Shown here in pieces: positions 52,734 to 61,100 of a stretch of DNA of 64,000 nucleotides. The translations under genes were made by a program, and so were the position numbers. The stretch is from Emiliania huxleyi CCMP1516 (taxonomy: Eukaryota; Haptophyta; Isochrysidales; Noelaerhabdaceae): contig NW_005196456.1 in the NCBI RefSeq assembly GCF_000372725.1, forward strand, positions 469,901 through 533,900, written 5' to 3'. The notes beneath the pieces were generated by a model. The model was given only the letters and a program-made list of their open reading frames with translations. It was not told where the DNA came from and ran no database searches. Position 1 is the stretch's first letter. Every line of letters starts with the position of its first letter.

Positions 52734-53297
52734 CGCTCACGGAGTGCTCCGCGTGCCGCACCGGCCGCCGCCGGCCGCCGGCCGCTCACGGCAACGGAAC
52801 AGTCTTACTACTCCGCAACGTTGAGCTGGATCATACTGAATAGTGCTCCTGAAAGCCCTCTCTCTGGGCTCTGCCACACAGTAGCAGCTCATGACGAGCA
52901 GCTGCTGTGACTGTATTTGTAGCAACATGCGTGTCGCGCACTCGTTCATGACCGGTCTCAATGCCCCACCCCCCTGCGCGCGGGCCTTCTAGGCCCGCGG
53001 GTAGTCTCCCCCCATCCCCAGGGCCTCCAGGGCTCGCACCTCAACCTCTCACAGACCAGCGCATAGCGCCATGGGACGTATTTATTTTCTTCTCATAACA
53101 AGGCTGTGAATAGGCCCCGGAGGCCTCAACCCTCAACTAAAGGGTTGACGGGGGGTCTCAACCGTCAACCAGATGGTTGAGGGGGGGCCTCAACCCTCAA
53201 CCCCTCAACCACCCCTCTGGGCCGACTCTATTAGATCTAGGAGGTGCGCATACCGTTTCTCTCTGCACCGCTGGTGGGCTCGCCTCGCGGTGTTGTC

Positions 53298-55391
53298 ATG
53301 GACGCTCCTCCGCCACCCGACGAAGACGCGCCTCCTCCGCCACCGACCGAGGCCCCTCCCATGGACGAGGCCACTGCCGCCGCCTACGCCGCATACTGGG
53401 AGGCGTACTACGCCAGCCCCGAGTACCAGGCATACGCGGCGCAGTACGCGGCGGCGGGAGGAGAGTACGCGGCGGCGGCTGGCGGAGAGGGCGGAGAGGG
53501 CCAGGCGGCGGCGGCGGAGCCGCCCGCCGAGGAGCCGCCCGCCGAGGACCGCTGGGTCTCTCCCGTCGAGTTCACCGGCAAAGGGCGCGGCCGCGGCGGC
53601 AGGGGCCGTGGCGGCGGCAAGGGTGGCGGTGGCAGGGGCGGGTGGGGCGGCGGCGGCAAGGGCGGCTGGAGCGGCGGCGGCGGCAAGGGCGGAGGCGGCA
53701 AGGGCGGTGGAGGCAAGGGCGGCTGGGGCGCGGCGCCGCCTCCGGCGCGCGGGCTCAAGCTGCAGCGCTGTCCGCTCTGGGCGCAGTACCGGTGCAAGCG
53801 GGGGCAGCGCTGCCCGTTTGCGCACGGAGACCACGAGCTGGCGCCCAAGGAGGCGAGCCCGGATACGCCGAGATGCGCCGAGATGCGCCGCCGCCGCCCT
53901 CGCCGCCACTGCCTTCTATCTGCAGCTTTGGCCGCTGCCGTCACCCTCGCGCCACGCCGTCACCTCCGCCTCCCGCGTTCGCTGATCCGCCGCGGCCGCA
54001 TCGTCCCGCCAGGTGCGGCAGCGGGCGAGGAGGGAGCAGGAGGCGGCCGAGGCGGCGCGGCGAGCGCGGGGCGGAGACTCGGACGACGACGCAGCCTCCG
54101 CCTCTGCAGGTGGAGAAGTCGACGCGCGGAACACGTCCACGACGCGTCCCGTGGCGAGGCTTGTAGGCGCCGCGGCCGATGCGAGAGAGCGAGGACGCCT
54201 TTGCCGACGACGACGACGCGGGAGGCGGAGCCGCCGCCGAAGGCGGGGCCCGAAGCGCAGGCGGCGACGACGGGAGCGGCGGCGGAGGTGGAGGCGGCGG
54301 CGGCGGAGGTGGCGGCGTGGCGGGGGCATGGCAGCACGACATGTTTGAGCGCGGGGGTGGCGGTGGCGGCTTTGCGCGGCCTGCGCCTCCTCCCGCGCCG
54401 CCGCCCGCGCCGCTTGCCGCCGCCGGAGGCTCCGGCGGTGCGGCGGGCGGCGCGGGTGCGACGTCGGGGAACGTGCACGCTGACTTCAGCCACCGCGAGG
54501 ACGGGACGCCGCTCTCCTTTTCGAGCCGCGACGCAAAGACGGAGGCGTCGCGCCAGCGGAACATCGAGGCGCGCGCGCGAGAGAGAGAGAGCAGAAGGCC
54601 GCGCCGGAACCCGGCTCTCGAGACTTGCCTCTGCAACTCTCAGGCGATGTACGACCAGCAGAAAGCCGCGTGGGGGCTGGCGACGGCGCCGGCGGGCGCA
54701 ACCAAACCGAGGCGCGCGCGGGACAGGGGGGCGGGGCGAGGCGGGGCGAGGTTGCAACTCGGCTAGACCCCGGCTCTCTCTCTCGCGGGACAGGGGGGCG
54801 GGGCGAGGCGGGGCGAGGTTGCAACTCGGCTAGACCCCGGCTCTCTCTCTCACTCTCTTTCAGGCGCGATGTGGGGCGAGGGCGCGACGCGGTAACGGCA
54901 AGACAGATGCCGCAACACTCCCCGCCCAGACGCCGCCACGTGCCCCGGCCTGGCGGCGTGTCTCCGTGCGGCAGCCGTGCTCCCTTCCCTCGCATGCTCG
55001 CCACGCGGCTGCGGCTGGAGCCCCGCTGCACGCATGCTCTGCCCGGCCTTGCGTCACCGCCCGGCGTGCCAAACACGGCCCACTAGTACTGCCCCCTCTG
55101 AACCTGCCCCTGCACCGCCTCCGCCCGCAGGTCAAGCCCGCGTGGCTCACTCGCTACGGTCCTTCGGGGGTCCCGCCTTCGCCTCCTGCGCAGCCGCCAC
55201 CGCAGCAGCTGGAGCAGCAGCAGCAGCTTCAGATCCAGCAGCAGCAGGCGCAGATCGCGATGCTGCAGCAGCAGACCGCGCAGATCCGGCAGATGCAGAT
55301 GCAGCAACAGCAGATGATGCTGATGCAGCAGCAGCAGCAGCAGCAGCAGCAGACCGGGCCTCCGTCCCTGCCGCACCCTGGCTGGCGCTGA
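53298..55391 (+). CDS. FET-like RNA-binding protein: Tyr-rich start, RGG/GGK box, CCCH finger, Q-rich end
   Basis: Exon 1 (53298-53852) starts MDAPPPPDEDAPP, then a Tyr/Ala-rich part (AAYWEAYYASPEYQAYAAQY) like prion-type domains, an RGG/GGKGG box (GKGRGRGGRGRGGGKGGGG) and a CCCH finger CPLWAQYRC-x5-C-x3-H. A GC-AG intron (53853-54012), which carries GCCGAGATGC decamers, leads in phase to VRQRARREQEAAEAARRARG and an acidic stretch (SDDDAAS). A later exon reads SEDAFADDDD, another glycine run, NVHADFSHREDGTPLSFSS and CLCNSQAMYDQQKAAW. The last exon begins VKPAWLTRYGPSG and ends in a glutamine-rich tail (QMQMQQQQMMLMQQQ) and HPGWR. The order low complexity, RGG, zinc finger resembles FUS/EWS/TAF15, though with a CCCH finger and no RRM seen. 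Likely roles are mRNA binding and condensate formation. Confidence 0.65.
54716..54856. repeat. Tandem duplication of 66 bp in an intron
   Basis: Two near-identical copies of a unit starting GGGACAGGGGGGCGGGGCGA and ending in CCCCGGCTCTCTCTCTC lie head to tail in an intron of the FET-like gene. The first copy directly follows the coding exon, so the exon end may be involved, as in the adenylyl cyclase gene. Confidence 0.85.
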
Positions 55392-57120
55392 CGGCGGCTA
55401 ATGTGTCACACAATGCTCGGAGCACCCTGCGCGGTCCCGTGTGCTGGCCGTGAGGCATGCTCATCGACAAGGCTTCCGGCGGCGGGGCGGGGCGCAGCGG
55501 CTGCGACTCGGCGATGGCGAGCGCTGCTGCTGCTCTGACCGGCATGGCCGACGCGCCGAGCAGGAACCGAGTGCAAGGCCGAGTGCAAGGCCGAGTGCGC
55601 CTCGCGGCCGTCACGCGTCGCCACGGTCGGGCTGCTCTTGCATCACCTTTTCGGGATAGGGGGCAGTGCCGGCCGCTCTCACATCCGCGGGTGCCGCACT
55701 CGCCTCTAGTGCGGCGCTGGCCGTCTGGTAGCGGTGTGGCACCGTGTTCGCATTGCGGTGCGCATGCGCGGCGAGCGTCGCCGTCGGTTGCCGTCAGTCT
55801 GAGAGATGTGAGAACGGACAGCGAGAGAGGGGAGATCGGTAGACACACATACATCACACTCTTAGAGATACTTTGGTCTTTGTCGGTAGAGATGGCACGT
55901 TAGACGAGGCCCCCCTATAAGCCCTATCCTTGTGCACGGCCCGCGGAGGCTTTCAGCCCTGTAGTGAGAGCTCAGAGCTGTACACGGAGCGAGGGTCTGT
56001 ACCGAGGCGTACAGGAACGATCAAACCAAGATCGTCATCGTCCTGAAGGACACAAAGCTATCGTCCTGAAGGACCACGACGAGACGCCGTCCAGGACACA
56101 TCCCTCTGGAACAAGGCATCTCGACTCTATCGGACAGTACTCAACAGGGACATCTCTCTATATACACGAATGGGGTATTCACACTCCCAACACTCCCCCA
56201 TTGTCTGCGCGGTCTTCAGATGCGGCAGACAACACAGCGGAGTGTGAAGCAAGTAATTGTCACGCTGATCAGAGGCGCGAGCTAGTGAACGTGGCATGTG
56301 ACCTTCCGTCTCCCGGGCTCAAGGTAGTAGACTATCGGAGCGGTCGACTGGATGTCAATTGAACAACATGGGTAGTAGAGCTTGGTCAGCCGCGCGCGGC
56401 GATCCACATCGCTCTACAACGGAGGCGCTTCGTCCCGCGGCAGATGTAGAGCTCTACAGCTCTACAGCGCTCCAGAGCGCTCTACATCTCTACAGCTCTA
56501 CAGCGCTCTACACTCTACATCCTCTACACCCTCCCTCAGCGCATGACCGACCACCCCATTTTTCGGGATGGATTGACTAGGGCCGCTCCGTTTAAGAATT
56601 CTTTCTGGGCAACACGGGGCACGGGACTCGCTCGCACTGGCAGTAACACAGGTACAGGTTGTAAAATTCTTTCTGCGCACGACCAGTCCCGTAAATAGAG
56701 CAGTCATCTCCAGGGAGAGATGGGCGACGCACACGAACCAGTCCCGAAAGAAAGAAAGAAAACACACAACCCAAGGGAGGGATGGGAGAACGGCACGCCG
56801 CCACCACAAGGGATTTTAAGACGAACCAGTCCCATACCGGTGCCTCTAGCGGTAGAATTCTTTGTGCAATAGCCAATCGGAAGCGAGGTGCGCCCGCGCT
56901 GGAGCGCTGGAGCCCGAGGATCCGCGCATCACTGGCTCGTCCCAGCACCTCACTGGCTGGCGTGGAGCGCCCGCTGCGCCGCCGCCGCCTGTCGGCGCCC
57001 GCAGCAGTCGCGGCGTGGCTGCCGCGGCGCCACTGCGTTCACAAGCGCTCGCAACTCTCTCCTCGCCCCGAACTTGGTCCGCCCACCGAGGCTCACCCTC
57101 TCTCGCCGCCCCGCAGAAAT
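55392..57120. other. Intergenic, 1.7 kb; mobile-element-like debris
   Basis: A frame of 132 residues (55964-56362) reads LYRGVQERSNQDRHRPEG and VACDLPSPGLKVVDYRSG; it has some protein character and lies in less GC-rich DNA, like a remnant of an LTR-type element, but no family was recognised. A CTCTACAG motif is repeated around 56450-56525. 56746-56820 is the second copy of the repeat at 48218. Short TAAAATTCTTTCTG-like motifs recur at 56590, 56660 and 56854 (also at 48369 and, inverted, at 820), which hints at a wider dispersed element. Confidence 0.45.
56746..56820. repeat. Dispersed repeat, copy 2 (copy 1 at 48218-48295)
   Basis: Nearly identical to the first copy, including the AAAG run on the left and GGGATTTTAAG on the right. 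Confidence 0.8.
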
Positions 57121-58010
57121 ATGAAGGGTGCCGTCTTCTTCTGCCTGCTTGGCTCCGCCGCCGCTTTCGCGCCTGCGGCCATGCGCCCGGCGGTGATGCG
57201 GCCGACGATGGCGGCGCCGGTGCAGATGTCGCTGGACCCTGTCACGGCCGCCGACTCGGCGTCGCACGCGACGCAGCTGCTCGCCCTTGCGCTGCCCATC
57301 CCCCAGTTCAACCCGGCGAAGGCGCGCGCCTCGCACAGCCGCCACGCGCGCCATCTTCCTGTCGATGGACGCTCTGCTCGGTCCTGATTCCTCTCCCCAA
57401 ACACACCTCTTCTCTGCCCCGAACCGCGGGAGAGGCAAGCCGCCCCCCCCCCCGCCCCCCGTGTGCGTAGAAAGTGGAACCGATCGAGAGGTGCCGCTGC
57501 CGGAGACGGCCTGCGCAGCCTCTTACTATAAACTGGACCGCTCCCTCGACGCTCGAGGCGCCGCTCGAGGTGAGCTCGGCGACTTGGGAAGGGGCGGAGC
57601 TGCTGTTGAGGAAGGGTGATTGATCGATCGGTCGGTTGACAGGTGCTCGACGACCTCAAGGGCGAGGCGGAGGAGATCGCGAAGGTGTCTCCCTGGATCA
57701 CGTGCCGCCTCCGCCGCACACGCGCACCAGGCAGCGGGCGCGTCTCTCCACTCCTCCCGCCGTGAGCAGGTACGGCCCGCCGCTGCACGCCGCGCGCGAG
57801 TTCGGCTGCCGCAACAAGCTCTTCGACCTGCTCGACGAGACGAGGCTGCTGCCGTCCCGAGGCGGACCCGGAGCGTTCCTCGCAGCGCTGACTCGCGCGC
57901 AGGCCGAGGTGCCGGCTGTCTTTCACCCGATCAAGGGGTCCGCCCAGCCATGGTTCAACGTGCAGAAGTTGGTGCCTGGGAGACCGTTCTCGCGCACGCC
58001 GAGCAAGTAG
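57121..58010 (+). CDS. Small plastid-targeted protein of unknown function
   Basis: Three exons join in phase: 57121-57321, 57643-57686 and 57770-58010, giving 161 residues. The start MKGAVFFCLLGSAAAFAP is a signal peptide directly followed by AFAP, the cleavage-site phenylalanine motif of bipartite presequences in algae with red-type secondary plastids. A transit-peptide-like stretch rich in Ala, Met, Pro and Arg follows (AAMRPAVMRPTMAAPVQMS). The mature part has VLDDLKGEAEEIAKVYGPPL, then FGCRNKLFDLLDETRLLPS and a hydrophobic middle. I do not recognise a family. Intron 1 starts with GC (GCGCGC) directly after PAK; intron 2 starts with GT. The protein is predicted in the stroma or at thylakoids. 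A stop-free 161-residue length and matched phases make the gene itself likely. Confidence 0.7.
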
Positions 58011-58191
58011 TAGAAGAGGCCAGGTGTGGGGAACGCCTCCACACACACACGAGGTGGTGGTAGCGCGCACCCTCTCGCAGAGAGCAGCCGACCGAGGTCA
58101 GGAACGCTGCGGAACCCTGCGAGGGGGTTGAAAAACCCTGAGACGCCTCGTTCCGCGGGAGGGACCGGGCTGGGACTCGCCGGCGCCTCAA
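58011..58191. other. Short space before the helicase-like gene
   Basis: 181 bp in the same direction as both neighbours; it should hold the end of the plastid-protein gene and the start of the next. No special element seen. Confidence 0.5.
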
Positions 58192-61100
58192 ATGATGGCA
58201 TCGCAGGGTGGCGAGCCGCCCGCCACGCCGACCAGGGCTCCGCCCAAGAACGAGTACGTCTACTCGGTGACGGCAGACCGTCGCGTGCCATTCATTCCAG
58301 ACGGCAAGCTGCAGCGCGTCGGACTGCACGCCGGTGCGAGCGCATTCCAAGCGAACGAACCTCTTCAGCTCGGCAAAGTAGGAAGGTCGAGCGAGTTCAG
58401 CCTCTGGTATACCGACTTCATTCAGTCAGGTGTTGAAAACAATACCGCAAAAGACGTGAGTGGCGGCAAGTGGCAGAAGGTGGGCCAGTACGCGGCCCTC
58501 GCGCTAAGCTTGGGCGACGAAGGGACGGTCCAGAGACGGATCCAGACGTCGGACGGCACCATCTGGATCGTCAGCCGGCGCCCGATCGCTGGCAAAGCCA
58601 GCTCCAGTGCCGCCAACTCCACGTACGTCAGCCCTGCCTTTGACCGCGCTGCCGCCGGCTTTGACTGCGGTGGCAGCGGCGGCAACGGGTGCGGCGGCAG
58701 TGGTGGCAGCAGCGGCGGCGGCGTTGGCGGTGGTGCCACCCCTGGGCCGTCTGCATCGGCGGACGAGCCACCGACGGTGCATCGCGAGTCGTCGCTGATC
58801 AAGAGTGCCCTCCGCCTGCTGCCGCACTCTGGCAGCAGCCACGCTGCCCCGGGCGGTGATGGCAGCAGCCGCGCTCACTCTCCACCCCGCCATGACGCAG
58901 GCGTCGTTGTGCTCGGAGCCAGCGAGGACGACCAAAGCTTCAAGATCAAGATCGGTGCCGACGAGGTCCCGCCGTACCCGTCGCACGCAAGCCGCTACTG
59001 CCTCGAGACGGCCGACGGACCGCTCGGCGAGCTGCACGCGTTCCTCTGCGCCGCGGCCCCGCAGGAGCGCCACGAGGTGATGTGCGCGCTTCTGCTGCGC
59101 CAGAACGATGGTGGCGGCACCTTCTCCTTGAGCGCGCTGGAGGACGTTGTGAGAGCGAGGGTCCGCAGTAAACGATGCGCAACTGCCCCACCCAACACCC
59201 TCTTGAGTCGCTGTCTCACAACCGCAGGTGGCCCAATGGAAGGGCGGCCAGGCGGCGCTGCAGAAGCAAAAGCGCGAGGCGGAGAAGCGTGAGTCTGCGC
59301 TGAAGGACGAGGCGGAGGGCTTTCTCGACGAGGAGGAGCGGGCGAGAATCAGGCTCGAGCTCAAACAGGCGACCAAAGAGTGCAAGGACCTCAGGGCGGC
59401 ACTCGGCGCGGCGAAGGGCCTATACGCGCCCAAGCTTTTCGGCGGTGCAGACCCGCCCTCTGAGCTCGCCGGCACGTCCTTTTGGGAGGTGGGGCTCGAG
59501 GACGGCATCTACGCCACGCTCGAGCTCGAGGACGGGATCACGCTCAAGGAGGGCATCTACGCTTGCCTCGCGCCAGGCGGCAGCAGCGGCGGCAGCGGCG
59601 GCGGCGGCGGCGACGGCAGTAGCACCGCGCCGCGGCGGCTCTACAAGGCGCTGGTATTTGTGACCGAGGTGGAGGACGCGATGGATGTGCCAGACGAGCG
59701 CGAGAAGAACGTGCGGGTCATGTACGACGTTGTCCAGGGCAGCGGGCCCAACCCCGAGCCGCTGTCGCTGCCTGATGCGCACGTCATGCTTGGTGCGGCG
59801 CTACCACCCTCCTCCTGCTCCCCCCCCTCCACCCCCCCACCAACCTTTGTGACCTCCTGACCGCACCCCGCGCAGCCATTGGCCGCTCCGACGGGATCTA
59901 TGATGCGCTGATCGTCTCCGCGGACCCGAAGAAGTTCTCCGGCAGCGCCCTCTTCGGCGCTCGCCTCCGCTGCTGCTCTGTGAGCCTCGACAACTACATC
60001 GCCACGCCGGCCAAATTCGATGCGCGTTGCGTTGTGCTCTACACGGACCCGTTGCCGTCGCTCGCGGGCAAGTTTGAGGCTGCCAGGCTCGAGGCGAGGA
60101 CGCCATCGGTTTCATTGGTCGAGACTACGCAGGACTCGTCGCCCGAAGTCGTGCTGCGCCGCATCCTCGCGTGCTGCGTCGAGAAGGTCGACATGAAGGC
60201 CGCCGTGCAGGCCCGCGTGTTCGATGATGTGGCGGCCGGCCGCCTGAGCATCGAGGACGACTGGGCGGCGGGGGACCCGGTCGAGGACCCCCCGGAGAGC
60301 GGCGTGTGGAAGGTGACGGTGGTGGCGACGTACAAGGCGCCGCCGGTGCCGCAGGGCATGGAGGAGGAGGTGGCGGCGCGCGGCCCGTCGTGGGAGCAGG
60401 CGAAGGTGGCGGAGGCGCTGCTGCGACGGACGCGTGCGATGCTTGGCGGCGAGGCCTTCGACAAGTTCACCGACATGCAGTTCCTCATCCTCGTCCCTGC
60501 CTTCACCACGCTCAAGGCGCAGACCGCCTACCGCGTGCGGCGAGCGGGGCTAACCGAGCGGGGCAGCAACGACGACGAGTTCTCCAAGGTGATCATGCAT
60601 AGCTGCGGCGACTCGGCCAAGTACTTCGAAAAGTTCAAGGCCAAGGCGATCAAGGACAACGGGACCACCCTCTTCGTCATCATTGCCGACGAGTGCCACT
60701 ACTCGCCCACGCGGGTAGCCTCCCCCACCTGCCCCCGCCACCTTCTCTACTCTGCTTCTCTCAACACCCGACCCCACCGCTGACAGGGTGGCTACCAGTC
60801 GGTCTACGTCAACGACGCGAAGCTACTCGGCCTGCCGAACCTCGTCGTCCTCCTCAACTCGGCCACGCCGTTCAACTGCCTCACGCGCAAGTCGCGCATC
60901 ACGGGCCCCCTCACCTCGGACTCGTGGTGCGACCCTCTCTCGCTCGAGCCCGGCCACGAGGACCCCACGTCCAACATCATCCGCTGGCGCCCTGATGGCC
61001 GCGGCCGCTACCGAGACATCGACTTCTTCGTCAACTCCATCGCCTTCTCCGTGCCTGAGGGCAAGCGCGAGCTGCGCCTTACCTACCAGGTGGGCGGCGT

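Larger units (their letters stand above)
51760..53297. other. Intergenic repeat-rich stretch
   Basis: It contains a CT microsatellite (52126-52212), the inverted-repeat hairpin element (52615-52733), and a stretch (53100-53215) in which CTCAACC and GGTTGA alternate (CCTCAACCCTCAAC / AGGGTTGAC / TCAACCAGATGGTTGA), giving small imperfect palindromes. No gene seen. Confidence 0.5.

Noticed and set aside
55147..55857. Minus-strand Ala/Ser-rich frame
   Set aside because: Antisense to the glutamine-rich exon of the FET-like gene; composition only.
55964..56362. 132-residue frame as a retrotransposon gag protein
   Set aside because: Some protein-like character but no zinc knuckle, protease or integrase nearby; left as debris.
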